The translations under genes were made by a program, and so were the position numbers. A stretch of DNA of 64,000 bases from Vitellaria paradoxa. Lineage: Eukaryota; Streptophyta; Magnoliopsida; Ericales; Sapotaceae. Location: positions 16,415,894 to 16,479,893 of the forward strand of contig CM034240.1 in NCBI GenBank assembly GCA_019916065.1, read 5' to 3'. Position 1 is the first letter of the stretch; the number at the start of each line of letters is the position of its first letter. Below, piece after piece: positions 47,580 to 60,853 of the stretch. The notes beneath the pieces were generated by a model. The model saw nothing but the letters and a program-made list of their open reading frames with translations. It had not been told where the DNA came from and searched no databases.

Positions 47580-50007
47580 TGTTTATACATTTGAGTCCGA
47601 ACAAAAGGATTCCGCTATCTGAATACTCCAGCCATGCGCCCTCACGAGATGCAAGAAAGTCGGGCTTCAAGAAATCACCAGTGGGGGAAAGAAAGTAGTA
47701 GACTTAAAAAAGTAACAACAGCACTAACATAATACCAATGTGAAGAAGGATGATAACACCGATAACCTTTTTGAGTGTGAGAATAACCTAAAAAAATACA
47801 CTTACGAGAACATGGTGAAAGCTTATCTCGATTTAGATCTAGAATATGGACGAAAGTTACACAACCAAAATACGAGGGACAAGAGGAAAGAGAGACTTAT
47901 TAAGGTAAATGAGAGAAAAGGGAGAGTGATTGGACAAAATAGGTATGGGGACGCTGTTAATAAGATAACATGCGGTGAGAACAGTATCGGCCCAAAAATG
48001 TTTAGGAACATGCATGTAAACATCAAAGTGCGAGCAACGCCCAACAAATGACGGTGTTTGCATTCAACAATGCCATTTTGTTGGGAGGTGTGAGGACAAG
48101 TGGTTTGATGAATAATTCCCCTATCAATACGGAGATTATGAACAACGGTCTAAACATATTCTAAAGCATTATCAAAACGAAAAACTTTAATTTTCCTGTC
48201 AAATTGAGTCACAATTTCATTATAAAAATGAGAAATGATAGAAGGTAACTCAGATCGTTGTTTCATCAAAAAAAGCCATGTCATACGGGAATAAGCATCA
48301 ACAAATATAACAAAATAAGAAAAACCAAGTAATACTTGTAAAACGAGAAGGACCCCAAATATCTGTGTGAACAACAACAAAAGGTTCTGACTCACGACTA
48401 AGACTACGACTAGGAAAGAAACTACAGCGATGTTTGCCAAGCTGACAAGCTTCACATTCTACACTAGACACTTGACTTAAATTTGGAACAAGTCGCTTCA
48501 ACCGAACTAAACATAGATAACCCAGGCGAAGATGCCACTGCAACGGAGGGACAGAGGCCTGAAGAGCAGTAGAATGTTTATGTGCTGGAGGATGATCACG
48601 ATTGAGATAATATAAGCCATCATTTTGATGCTCTGAACCAATCTTCTTCTTCGTCGTGAGGTCCTGAAAACACAAGAAATAGGAAAGAATGTTACTGAAC
48701 AATTAATAGCTTGGTTAGCTGACTAACAGAAAGTAAGTTAAAAGGAAAGTTAGGTGCATAAAGATTAGAGGGAAGTTTAAAAAATGAGGACGGATGAAAG
48801 GTCCCTTTACCAAATACAGGGCGAGAAGAACCATCAGCTAATACAATATTACGATGAATTGGCTAAGGTCAGAGAATAAGGAAGAATTATCAGACATATT
48901 TGAGCTGGCCCCTGAATCGATGATCTAGAGGGACAAGAGGAGGCCACAAGAACATACAAGGATAAATAAGTTCCTGAAACTGTGTTGAACTCAGAGTAAT
49001 GGTCCTCCTGAGCATCTAGTGTGGTAACTCTATTATCAGGCACTAACAGTGGTATGGATGCACGATCAGAGACATGATTTGCTTGCTCGGGTTTCTCATA
49101 CGTCTTCCAGTAATAAGGCTCAATGTGATTGGTCCCACCGCAAAAGTTACCCTTACGGTCACCTCTACCATTCGAGGAACATCCTCTATCTCGAGAGCCA
49201 CCACGTGTATTACGTCCTCCACGAGAACCTCCACGGTTTTGTTAATGACTAACTAGTACAGAAGAATCAGTGAAAGATACTGAATGATCATGAGATGAAT
49301 AATCTCCCAAGGATAATCTTTGTATATGGGCATAAGCACTAGCAGCAATAGGTAGAGTTTCATTTGCAAGAATCTGATCTTTAAATCCTCGAAGTGCAGG
49401 ATTGAGACCAGACAAGAAGTTAGCAATCATAAATTCTTCCCAATATTTTTTTGCTGTGTTAGATCCTCACTAAATGGTTGATATTGCAATAGCTGCTCCC
49501 ATAAACCCTTCAAGTGACTATAATATCAGATAATGATCTCTCGCCTTGTTTCACTGAAAACATTTGTTCATATAACTCATAAACTCAGGAGATATTACTT
49601 TTATGAGAGTATGACTCTGCAAGACAATCCCAGATCTTTTTGGAGGAATCACAAAACTCTACTGTAGTAGCAACTGAATCTTCTAAACTATGCCATAACA
49701 AGCCTATAATAATAGCATCTTTACTCATCCAAACATTATATTGGGGATCACTAGAAGTGGGTGGCTCATTTATAATATATCGCAGTTTGTCTTTTCCCCG
49801 AAGGAATGTTTTCACAGCATGTGCCCAATTTAAATAGTTTGTACCATGTATTTTCTTAGGGGTAATAGAGCGAGTGACATCATCTGCCTTGAGAAATACC
49901 AATTGGGGCATGATCTCACGTATATTTTCAGATTTCGACATATCAACAGTAAATAAATTCTTTGAAGAAACAAAATCAGTCACTTGAAGATAAGACAAAA
50001 CCTCCAA
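47580..50007 (-). pseudogene. Ty1/copia gag-protease-integrase remnant
   Basis: Read on the minus strand from 50007 down: gag of the UBN2 type (IHGTNYLNWAHAVKTFLRGK near 49830; NVWMSKDAIIIGLLWHSLED), a degraded zinc-knuckle/RGG area (about 49050-49240), a protease area broken by stops, the GAG-pre-integrase motif (LHLRLGYLCL...CEACQLGKH, about 48440-48540), and the integrase core (VHTDIWGPS, FVDAYSRMTW, FRFDNALEYV, then a degraded TSQQNGIVE near 48075, FWADTVLTACYLIN and CIFLGYS near 47790). Reverse transcriptase and RNase H are missing, as is a 3' LTR. Many stops and frameshifts are present. It lies between the two halves of the segmental duplication. Confidence 0.9.
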
Positions 50008-50265
50008 TCAACATTGTTTAGTGCCGTTACCAAATCAACCAAGCAAATAACATAGCTAGAAAAGGACAAAAAAACAGCCTTATAGATCAACCAAACAAAC
50101 AGCCATCAGCAGCGAAAGCAGCAAACAACAAGAACCTAATCCATCAATCTGGACGACACCAAACATCAATCGGAACAGTAGGGTGACTCGCTTACATCAG
50201 ACGAGTCCCGTCGTAGTGACCGGAATGTCCGCGGAAAGACCACGTGCCGTCACGCACCAAAAAGT

Positions 50266-50291
50266 CTAGGCGTGTGGGCGCACACGCCTAG
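50266..50291 (-). other. Stable hairpin in the copia leader
   Basis: CTAGGCGTGTG and CACACGCCTAG form an 11-bp perfect stem with a GGCG loop, between the primer-binding site and gag, where retroelement RNAs often carry packaging or dimerisation structures. That role is inference. Confidence 0.55.
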
Positions 50292-50477
50292 CAACAAGAA
50301 ACAGACGGCGCGTGGGGATGCGTCGGCTAACCTCTGGCGACGATCTCACCTGATCAGTGATCGCCTTCGGCCGTTGAGTCCTTTGGTGTGATTACAACCA
50401 CTCAGGAACTTGTTGACAGCGACGGACAGAAAGAGATAGCGGCGCTAGGTTTTTTTTTTTAAGGAATCACGAACAAT

Positions 50478-50487
50478 TCTGATACCA
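50478..50487 (-). other. Primer-binding site of the copia element
   Basis: TGGTATCAGA on the minus strand, complementary to the 3' end of initiator tRNA-Met, just inside the 5' LTR. Confidence 0.8.
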
Positions 50488-50488
50488 A

Positions 50489-50666
50489 ATTAGAGAAAAT
50501 GAAGAAATTAGAGAAAAGGAAAAGAACGAGAGAATTGAATGATTTCTCTCTTCTTCCATCAATTATATTACAGTGAAGTTTTACAATCAAATAAGGAAAT
50601 AGTAATCGCTATGAAATAAAAAAGAACTGAATAAGGAAACAGAATAAATCAATATCAATTCTAACA
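50489..50666 (-). mobile_element. 5' LTR of the truncated copia element
   Basis: On the minus strand it starts TGTTAGAATTG at 50666 and runs about 178 bp to the primer-binding site. The 3' edge is approximate because the terminal CA is not clear. 50667-50761 is not assigned. Confidence 0.65.
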
Positions 50667-51949
50667 CCTATGAATAAGAAAACTTAATCAATGGAGCACC
50701 ATTCAAGTAGAAGCATAAATACTATAAATATTAAATGAGGAGGTAAAATTGGGGTGTCAACAGGTGAATTTTAAGGAAAAATGTGAGTGCATCTAGATTG
50801 TTAAATTTTAATTAATAGTTTCTATTTATAATATCACCAAAATGATATATTTTTGTATATCAGCCTCACCTTTTCGAACTATAGATACTATGAAAATGTG
50901 CACATATTTTTTTAGTAATTTTTAAAAATTTAAAAATTTAAGAAGAAATTTTATTTTAACTACTTATTTTAGAGGCTATTTGGAGCTCCAAACTTTTTCA
51001 AAAACTTTAAAAAATTCCAAAAAAAAAAAAAAAACTTTAAAAGTTACGACCTTTATTATTTTATAAAAAAAGTATATCTATCATAGAAAAGGTAATAAAA
51101 CCAACAATTATGTTGTCAAAAAAATAAAAAAATGTCAAATAATAATGTACTTCCCAAAGTTAAAAACAACATCTATTGTGGGTCTATCAAAATCCACTGG
51201 AACAAACCATTTACCATCCGTTTGAAAAGATTTTGAATTTTTTGATACTTTGGTCTGACTAAATCTATTCAAATGAACTAGTTACCATCCATTCAAATGA
51301 ATTTTAAATTTTTTTTGGCAGTATGTTCTGACACACTACGAAAAGTTTCAATGAACAACAAAAGTTTTAAATTTTCTCTAATAAATTTCACCATGTGTCA
51401 CTTTTGTACAACTTTTAACAACTTTTTGTCAAATGATACACAAACATCTAAAAAAAATCAAAAATCATTGACACTTCAAATAATTGGCATATTAAAATAT
51501 GAAATTGGCATATTCAAATACTGTTGGTGAATGAAACAAGTTTTGGAGAGAATATCATATTTGAAAAAAGCTCCACAGTATTCGAATGACTGATTGTTTC
51601 TCAACAGTGTCTTCCATATGACCTCAACTTCTCCATGTGACAAGGATCCTGAAATCAAACGGGGGCAAAGCTGTAATTAATGAGCACTTGTTGAGTAGAA
51701 TAGAGAAGTCTCTGAAAGAATCAAAAGAATATATGAGGATACAGTTGACATCATGCAATACACCTTTTCATTAGTTTTTAGTTTTACATTTTAGAGTTTC
51801 TTATCAATTCTGTAGAGAGAAGGAGAGAATTTTGGTTTCAAATTCTTTTTTGAATTTCAATTTTGAATGGTAATTAGTGTAATCTGATTTTAATATTCAA
51901 GCAATTTCTATTTCAGAATTCAATGTTTTCTTTTTGAGTATGATCAGTT

Positions 51950-51988
<39 letters not shown>

Positions 51989-53618
51989 GGCTAAGGTAAG
52001 GACAATGTCTTTCTAATGATTATCAAGATGCTGAGCTTCATGATTGCACTTTGAGTTCTTTGATTACCAATTCAGTTTGTATTTAATAACTTTAAAAATC
52101 ATTGTTTCAAGACTCAATTAGCAATGGTTTGTATATCTTATCAATAAGCTCATAAGTGTCGCTTAATTTAGAACCCTCTGACAATCTTTTATGTGGCTTG
52201 CTAGACCTAGGACTCCTATTGTTCTTAAGATATGCTATGCATATAAAGTGTTTGATCCATGAGTTTTTTCAATTGAATTTAATTTTCTCAAAATCAGTAC
52301 AAGTTGAGTTGGTGAATTATAAACTCTTGGCATTTGAAATTGATTTAGAAAGGGCATTGGAATTTTCTTGCCCAACTTTTTAATCTTAGATTTTGATTAA
52401 ATTCAACTTTCAATTTCCAAAACCAAAACATTATCAAACCCTATTTTCATTTCTATTTTAAATTCATGTGAGTCATGTTTTCACCACTTTAATCCATTAG
52501 AATCACCGCTACTTGCCACATAATATCCCTGTGAAATCGACCAATTTATTGTGCTTTAACCACATCTTGTACTTAGGGAAATTTGTCTCAATTTTCTCTA
52601 CTTAAAATACTTAAATCAGAATTCAAAACTAAGAGAGAGGTAATTAAGCAACACAAGCACCCTAAGAAGTACTCACCATGAACCATGAAGGCGCATACCC
52701 TTAGAAAATACTCATCATAAGCGGCGAGGGTTACTGTCCACATGGCACAAAATACAACACGTTTTAAAATCGTGAGACACTATATTCCATTGGAACTCTA
52801 TGGGTTAAGCGTACTCCTAAGTACTTGCCATGAGAACGCTAGATTTTGTTGGAACTCTAAGATTAAGCATTCCTAATAGGATGCAGTATCTTTAAAAAAT
52901 ATTTGTCCTGTACCAAGTAAAAAATATTATACTATAAAAATGTGAGTCATTACATTATTTATCTTACATAGATATATACTCTTAAAAATTATTAAAAATT
53001 ATTTCTAATCCAAATGATCATAAACATAAAGATTAGATAACCTTTAATGTATTTTAAAGCTAAGCTGTTGTAAAGTATTGTTATGATTATTTAAAACCAG
53101 ATTAGACCTTCTAGGATAAATAATTAGAAATGATCAATAATAATAAGGGCAAGCCTATTTAGACTCCACAAATAACCTCTTGTACTCTACTTTATTTTTG
53201 AATTAATTGAAAATACACAATTGCTCATTTATTTTCCACATATATTTTGCATATTTATAATGCCATAAAGTTCTCTACAAAACTTAATCAAAGATATAAT
53301 GATAATATCATAAATACCTTTATTTTATAATATTGAAATTATTATTTTTTATATATTTTGATAATTTTTTATTTTATACAACTTAATAATTTTTCTTAGA
53401 TATTTTGGCAAGAGAGCGAGCAATTACAATCTATTTTTTTTTTTAAATTCATTTGTATATATGAATTATGTTATTATGATTAAAATTTTTAATTTGTAGA
53501 TTTTTTTTAAACAATATTTGTTATTATAAAAAATCAAATTAAGTTTTAAAAGCAAGATATTTATGCTTTGTTTGATTAATCTATTTGTATAATAAAAAGT
53601 TAATCTTTTAACTAATTG

Positions 53619-54443
53619 TAAAAATTCTCTGAACCAAATAATCACCACAATTAAAATAATAACAGCAAAGAATAATGAGGAAACCCTCTTACAGGGAGAA
53701 AAACCTCTATTTCAAATTTCACTATCAACGGGTTACAAGACTCTACTCAATTCTCCTACGACTCACTCGCATGAATCCTTTCATTACTCTTACTCGATTC
53801 ACTAGACAAACCTTCCAAGTGGACTTTCTATCTCACATAGAAAGTAAAGAAAGAGTACAAAGAAAAATAAAAGAAGAACGTTAAGCTCATCAAGGAAAAA
53901 TTCTTTCTCTCAAAAGACTTTATATTATACCCCTTACAATTCCCTCTCAATTTCACTACCCCTTATACATTAAGTTTGGGTACATATATATAGACTTACA
54001 AATTCTAGTATAATTAGGACTCAAATATATAAATAGATTTCTTAAATGAAAACAAAATTTTCATATCTTGAACCATCTCATTGCCAGCCTGCAAGGTATC
54101 CTGAATCCATTCTGAACCAGAAATCAACATGGGTGAAACCCTCAAGCATCCTGCAGGCTCCCAGCACTAATGTGCCGCAAGCCGGTGCGCTCCTTGCATG
54201 CTGTTGTGATGTGTACTGGAATTTTACGGCTATGTTCCTAATCTGTGTAGTCCTCTTCTTCACGTCCTGGATTGGACTTGGATTGCATATTGTGGTTATG
54301 ATCTTTTAGAAACTGCCAATTTGGAAAATCTTCAATTTAGAAAAAATTATGTAAATCTTTTCTCTTTTCAATTTTAGAAAATATTCAAATCTGTCATATT
54401 TAATTTAAGATTTTGTATAGATTTGCCACTAACAAGCCTTACA
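53619..54443 (-). mobile_element. LTR-like insertion specific to copy B, 825 bp
   Basis: Absent from copy A near 32500. Flanked by AATTG at 53614-53618 and 54444-54448. On the minus strand it starts TGTAAGGCTTGTTAG; the other end is TTTTTA or, sharing the flank, TTTTTACA. It holds a line like GAGGAAACCCTCTTACAGGG, typical of copia LTRs. Short open frames inside do not look like real proteins. It is a solo LTR candidate. Confidence 0.6.
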
Positions 54444-54514
54444 AATTGATTTCCCTAGTTAAATTTTTTGAATAGCTCTATCTTTTTTTGTAGTAGGACG
54501 GTGAGCGAAAAAAA

Positions 54515-54885
54515 GGATAATTATGTTTTTACCCTCTATATTTAAGGTGAAAATCATATATATCTCTTGAATTTTAAAAATATACCTTTATAGGCCTTAT
54601 AATTTGGACGAAAGTGAAATTGTAAACGGCGTTAATTTTCAAGTAAAAAGCAAAAATGCACATTAAAAATCAAATAGAATCAAGGGGTATAAATGTATTT
54701 AATATAAACTACAAGGGGATAAATGTAAGTTTTAAACTTACTTAGAGTTGAAGGTGTTATGTTGACAGTTTTTTTAAACATTTTCACTTTAATCCAAGTA
54801 TAAGGGATAAAAAAGTAAGTTTTTAAATTCAGAGGGGTGTAAGTGATTTTTACGTTAAGTATAAGGCTTAAAAAGGTAATTACTA
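54515..54885. mobile_element. Uninterrupted foldback element (MITE) in copy B
   Basis: About 80-bp inverted arms (GATAATTATGTTTTTACCC and the inverse of GTAGTAATTACCTTTTTAAG). Counterpart of 32573-34487 in copy A, which was split by the Cassandra array. Confidence 0.65.
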
Positions 54886-55919
54886 CTACCAAAAAAAATC
54901 AACCACTTTTTTTAATTTAAGATTGGGGGTTAAAAGTAACTAGGGATAAAGGACAAAATAGAAATTTAAATTTACAAATGGTCTTATTTTATATTTGTAG
55001 GTTTTATTTAAGAAAGAAATATTTTGAAAGAATAAAATAAATTTTATTTTCAATTGTATTTTTAAAAAAATCATATAAAAATTAGTTTTAATTTATTTTA
55101 TAACTTATCAACTAGAAAAATAACTTATTTTATTTTTTACGATTTTCATAAATTATTTATTTTAGTACGTATCACACACGAACATTCTATTTAAAAACCT
55201 TATTTTTAAAATATATTACTAAATTAGGAAAAATTTGAAGGATCATATAGAACCTTACTAAATGACTTGTAGATGGTGACAAAAGTTAAAATAATAAAGA
55301 GTATAATAAAAAAGGGATGAAGAAATTAATTTTTTATTTGATTAAATTATGAAAATATATAAAATAAGACAAAAATTTCTTTTTATATACTTGTTAAAAA
55401 TATACATTTAAATAAAAATTATTTAGTCTTTAGAAATAATTTTATATTCTCTTGTTGGCGTAAGAGCGTTGTTTAAATTTGAATTTTTTTTTATGAAAGG
55501 TAATTAATTGAGTCTTTTCAAATTAGACACGAGAATAGTTAGTCAAAAAAAGATGATTTTATAATTTTATTCAATGAAAAAGTAAAATGAAGTGTAACAT
55601 GCTATTTATGAGTGCAAATAGAATCATTCTAATAATAAAAGATTTTAATTTGTGGGTAGGAGAAAATAAATAGAGAAGCATTTGAATATCAAATTTACGT
55701 TTCTAAAAAAGAACCAAATAGTATAATTACAACTTAAAATTTTCTTTTCTAGATAGTGTGTTTAGGGTAATATGTATTATAATAGATCTATCAGCAAATA
55801 TAAAAAATTCGTTAAAATAAGTAGTCAACAAAAACTATTCAAGTGAAACATTTAGCTTTCAAATAAATAAAAATGATAAAATTTTAGTCTTATAAATAAA
55901 AAAAAATTTTGATAAAATT

Positions 55920-56630
55920 TTAGTAAAAACAGAAACTATTAAAGAAAAAAAATTCTCTCCCACGTGAAAACCCAAACCTTACCACCATGCAACTCATTAG
56001 AAAAGACAATTTTTTACCCATAGCAACAGCATAGTCAAAAGGAATCATAGGCTCAAGAACTCCCATGAATAAAAAGATGAATTTCATCACCAAAAGCTTT
56101 AGGTGAGCTACGGTTTTCGTCCATACCAAGAAATTCATTATTAATGCTTTTGATTTCCTACCTCTCTAGTAACCGCATCTGAGGAAAATTTACCTTCTTC
56201 TTTCTTTTCATTGCTTTTTGATTAATTTTGAGACAAACTCTCAGTTCTGGATCAAAACCAACAGGACCCGCGGTCTAACCTGGTGGTCAGGTGAGTCTCT
56301 TCTGGGTTATATCCTGAAGTGTGGGGGTTCGAATCACTCTAGTGTATTACCGCGACTTAAACGGTGAGATGCCTTGAGCCGGGCCGCTCTCTCCCCGGTT
56401 TGACAAGTCGGGGTAGGTCCAAAGGGTTCTACCCGACCTAAGTTCTGGGTCATTAAAAAAAAAAAAATCAACAGTATCTGAGCCCTTGTCAGAATCATTG
56501 TCGGCCTGGACATCAAAATTAATAGAAGGCGACAAGGTTTCAAAGAATTCCTAACAGGAACCACAGCTGTGCCCATAGAACAAGTCGCAATATTTCCATT
56601 TTTAAAGAAATCTATTTCCAACATATCACC
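55920..56630 (-). pseudogene. Degenerate coding-like remnant, copy B
   Basis: Matches 35510-36030. It keeps MLEIDFFKNGNIATCSMGTA and SINFDVQADNDSDKGSD in different frames and is split by the SINE at 56265-56467. The protein was not recognised. Confidence 0.3.
56265..56467 (+). mobile_element. tRNA-derived SINE, plus strand
   Basis: About 203 bp. Starts GACCCGCGGTCTAACC with an A-box-like CTGGTGGTCAGGTGA, a B box GGGTTCGAATCAC at about 56329-56341, and ends in a run of 13-14 A. Flanks AACCAACAG / AATCAACAG form an imperfect target duplication. Copy A has the empty site near 35852. Confidence 0.85.
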
Positions 56631-56937
56631 TCCTTCAAACAGAAAATAATAATAATAATAATAACAATAATAATTTTAAGTCAAGTGTAGTTAACTTTGT
56701 ATGCATAACTGTGCTTTTTTTTTTTGGAATTGTTGCTGGAGAAATAAAAATATATTCATTCTACCAACTCATTTTATTGATAAATAAAAGGACTTACATT
56801 AATTAAAAGGACTTTCCATTTTAGATATACATAGCAAACGACAGACAAACCAGCCAAGAAGCAAAACACATTAATAGATAAACTAAACCCAAACACAAGG
56901 ACTAAAGCCCTCAACGGTGAACTGCAAAGGGAACTAA

Positions 56938-58959
56938 TTAATCAACGGTAATCCTATCCATGATATCCCCAACCACTTCCTTGGACTCCTGCAGCAATTT
57001 GATACTCTTGGTAAGCCTCTCCCTTCTCATCGAAACAGAGGGGGATTCTTCCAACATCCTTTGAAGCCCACCGCCTTGAGAACCCACCAGCTCATTCACT
57101 ATCTCTATCTCCATGTCCCTCGTAACCAGATTCTGCACGGTAAGCATCAAGTGCAGAGCCATTGAATCAACAAACCTCCTCAGAACTACCTTCCAGTAAG
57201 CAGTGACTCTCATTTTCATATCAAATGCCTGCTCTCTATCATTTGAATAATTCCGAAGATGTCCCACTTCAATATCCCCGAACCCATCAATCTTTATCAC
57301 TGAGCGCTTGCAATAGTCATTCATGACCTGAGCGAACTCATTCCGGTAACCCATAAGCCTACTCCACTCCGACATATACTCTGGACTGGAGGTATAAGCA
57401 GTAATTCTCTCCATCTCAACGATCTCCATGACCTGATCAAATGATTTCTGCTTCATCTTGGCAATAAGATTCTGGACCGCTCTTCTTGTAGACTTTTGGA
57501 GTTGCGGGTAGCTTTCAGAATGGTGCATCAACACAACCACAACAACATCTTCAATATAGTCCCACACTTTGGGCACAAAATCCACTGGCATTCCAGATAT
57601 CCCCTTAACTTTCCTCTGCAAGATTGTCAAGAAGGCTGATGGAGGAAGGAAATTAGGCAGCATAATTCCCCTGGACTCGTCCAAGACCTCGATCTCCTCC
57701 AACAGAAAGTCGTCCGTGAAGTTATATTCAGAACTCTTTTGAAGATCGGCTGAGAACTGGCTCAACATCTCAGCCAACCGAGCAGTGCAATGCATGCTTT
57801 TCTCATCAGGGTACTCATCAAACTCACCTCTCAAGAGCAATTTCCTCATGGACTCCTTGGAAAGACCAACAATGCGCATGAATGCTGCCATTGCCTCGGC
57901 CACCGATGAAGGGACCTGCGGCATTTTGCTCAGTCCAGAAATGTTTTCTTGCAACTTCTCGTTTATCTTCCTAACAATATCGGGCTAGCATCTTGAGATA
58001 ATAGTTGCCTGTATTTGCACCAATTTCTGGGCAAGAACTGGTGTACCAACCATGGACTTGTCGATTTTGGAGAGAAGAGGATGAGACTCAAAGAGCCTGG
58101 CTTCTTCGCTCCGAGCTTCCTCATAGGACTCCTCCCCAATTCGATTCCTAACACAGACATAACCAAGTCTGATGTTGACATCATCGGCGGTGACCTTCTC
58201 GAGAAGACCTTCAGGAGCTATATCGACTTTGGTGACCACAGCCAGAGTCCTCTGCCGGGATTTATCCACGCGCTGTGACATCCTTATAGATTCACAGGTG
58301 GGAAAATCAACGGTAGCAGACAACACATTGAGGATTATACTCTCTTCTGGCTTTATATACTCGAATATCATCCCCGCTATTTGCTCATAGATGTCTTCGG
58401 GCTGTCCGTGAACAGGGACTCTGGTGATTCCGGGGAGATCCACCATTGTAAGGTCTGGAACGCCTTTCTTCTTGACAATCAGAGTCAATGGGGTGTTGGA
58501 GATTCCCTTCTCGGAGCCGGCAATTTCAACGGTGGCCATGCTAATGGCATCTGCAACGTGGGTTTCGTCGGTGCAGACGATTTTTCCGAGGAACTCCAAG
58601 TGAAGCTCCGGTTGAGGATCGGAATGGTCCTGGAGCTTCATTATGAGGGGGACTCTAGTGCAAATGCCCTGGCCCCGAGGGAGGCTGATTCCGGCTAGTG
58701 ATTCGAGCACGCTTGACTTTCCGGCGGATTGGTCCCCAACTACGACAATGGTTGGGAGATGAATGCCTTCCTGGGCAATCTTGAGATGTCGGAGCCTGTC
58801 AACAGCATCGAGGAGTGGACGTATTCGCTCATTGAACGAAAACATCAGTGGTTCTTTCAGTACTGGTGAAAGAGGCAATGCTTCTTCAACAACGGCCACA
58901 TTTAGTGACCCTTGGTCGAGGACTCTGGAGTAGTTCTCCACGTTGCCAAGGGAACTCAT
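56938..58959 (-). pseudogene. DRP4C: Dynamin-related GTPase DRP4, copy B, one nonsense codon
   Basis: Collinear along its whole length with the intact gene at 36348-38366 and in one frame throughout, except for a TAG (complement of 57985-57987) where copy A has TTG (Leu324). Translation from the ATG at 58959 (MSSLGNVENYS) gives 324 residues holding the complete GTPase domain (GDQSAGKSS, DLPG, TKVD all present), but no stalk or effector domain. The remaining 349 codons are still open. A Met at 57954 could in principle start a separate 338-aa stalk plus effector product. The lack of other damage suggests that the stop is recent, or is a sequencing error, or that the truncated protein is tolerated. 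The TATA box (59105-59112) and the CT-rich leader are kept. Confidence 0.88.
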
Positions 58960-58967
58960 TTTGTAAC

Positions 58968-58970
<3 letters not shown>

Positions 58971-59007
<37 letters not shown>

Positions 59008-59028
59008 GATGAGAGTGAGAGTGAGAGT

Positions 59029-59061
<33 letters not shown>
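58971..59061 (-). repeat. (GA)n/(CT)n tract in the leader of DRP4 copy B
   Basis: Purer and longer GA runs than in copy A, with a GAGTGA sub-repeat in the middle. Likely variable between individuals. Confidence 0.85.
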
Positions 59062-59068
<7 letters not shown>

Positions 59069-59104
59069 TGGATGGATGGATGGTCCATGAAAACGGGAAC
59101 TCAA

Positions 59105-59112
59105 TATTTATA
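59105..59112 (-). promoter_or_regulatory. TATA box of DRP4 copy B
   Basis: TATAAATA on the minus strand, in the same place relative to the ATG as in copy A. Confidence 0.65.
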
Positions 59113-59859
59113 GAAACATTTTTTTGTTCCGAAGAATGCTGTTGAAAATGCATCGTCTTGGACGCTTGGGCATGAAGGAAGAGTTATTTTCTTGGGAAGG
59201 GGAGGCTTACGTAACTTTTTGTTGTATTAGCTACGAGATTAATTAAGGCCCGTAGATATTAGATATTAAATGATGTTTGGTTGGTTAAAATTAATTAAAA
59301 TTTATTAATTTTTATAAATTTTTATATATATTTTTATATATTTTTAATTAAATTTTGTCACACCTCATTTTTATATTAAATTTTTATATTTTTACTGTAA
59401 TTTTTGGTCAACCAAATCCAATGATTCAAATATATCTATTATATTTTAATTCAAAATAAATATATATACATTTAGACTGCTTAATTTAAAATTAATTATT
59501 ACAATTGCAAGCCACGAAACTAAAATAACACCTAATTCAATTTCTTGTTGGTACTATATATTACTTTAACCCCTGATCCATTTTCTTGTTTGTACTATAT
59601 ATGACTTTAAGTACAATTATAAAAGACTGAAGAATTTATTTTCACTATTTTTTTTAAGGTTAGATTCTTTTTAAATTACTTTAAATGTAATTATAAAAGA
59701 TTAAAATAATTTTTAGTGTAATAAGACAATAATTACGTACTCATTGTATTTGATATGTTAGTCCTTTAATTTTAAGAATTTTTATGCCTAGCTATCTTTT
59801 ATTATTTCGTAATTCCATATTTAAATATTTTATCAAATTTATTTTATCAAATTATTTCG

Positions 59860-60088
59860 TAATTCTACGGTGGTGGCTGATGATTGTAACTGATAATGAT
59901 TGTGTAAAAAGATGAAAATTAAAAATAAAAATTTGAGAAATTATCTTTTCTATATTTTCATAATTTTTAAAAATTTTGAAAACTCAAAACTAAAAACAAA
60001 TTTATCAAACAGATTTTCATGTTCAATTTTCAAAAAAATGAAAACAAAAGCTAAAAACTAAAACAAAATGGTTGCCAAATAGATCCTA
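59860..60088. mobile_element. Fragment of the Harbinger-like foldback element
   Basis: Matches about 22200-22480 (GGTGGTGGCTGATGATTGTA, then the GTTTTCATAATTTTTAAAAA-type line, ending ATGGTTGCCAAATAGATCCT). Only one end is present. It replaces about 39260-40115 of copy A. Confidence 0.6.
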
Positions 60089-60853
60089 AATTTTGCTTCT
60101 TTGGTGTTGGGTAAAACACTAGTTTTTTTTATTTTTCTACTCAAATATAATAACTTGCTCAATTCAAAAATTACTAGAAGTTGCTAAAAAAGCGAAACGT
60201 TGCTAAACATTTGCCAAAAATTCCTACAATATATTTGTTTTATTTGTTTACTTTTAAGTATATGATCTATATTTATCAAAAAATATTATAAAATATCTTT
60301 TTCAAATAGAAAAAGTACGTAAGAAATAATTGACTTTTTTTAAAAAAATAATTTTTGTCAGTATGTGAATTTTTTATTTTCCTTTTTACAAGTTTTTTAA
60401 TATAAATATTATGTTTGAAAGTTAACAAACAAAACAAAATTAACTTTTAATTAAAAAATTCATATTAAATAAAAATTGACTAATAAAATGCAAACTAATA
60501 AAAAGTTAAAAAACATCTCCTTTTGTTAGTTTACATTCATTATTTTTTTAAACTATCTAAGTAAGTGAACAAATTTATTCTTATATATCATATTTATTAT
60601 ATTTTATCATATTTTTTATTTTCTAATAACATAATCAATTTTGATATTTCTTTTAAATCAATTCAATTCTTAAATTTAAAATATGTTTTAAATGTAAAAT
60701 TTTATTTATCAAATCAAATCAAATTAATTCTTTATTTTAAAATCAAATTAATTTTAAGAGAGAAATATTTTTAAACGGAGTGTAAGCTCTCTTTTGGAGT
60801 TCTAAATTTTTTGAAAACTTCAAAAAAAAAAAAATCCAAAACTTTCTAATTTC

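Noticed and set aside
47740..48051. Plus-strand 103-aa frame
   Set aside because: The minus strand of the same stretch is clearly copia integrase (LTACYLIN, FLGYSHTQKGY); the plus frame is a shadow.
54046..54309. 87-aa frame with a hydrophobic end in the copy-B insertion
   Set aside because: It lies within an LTR-like insertion, has no relative in copy A and no recognisable domain.
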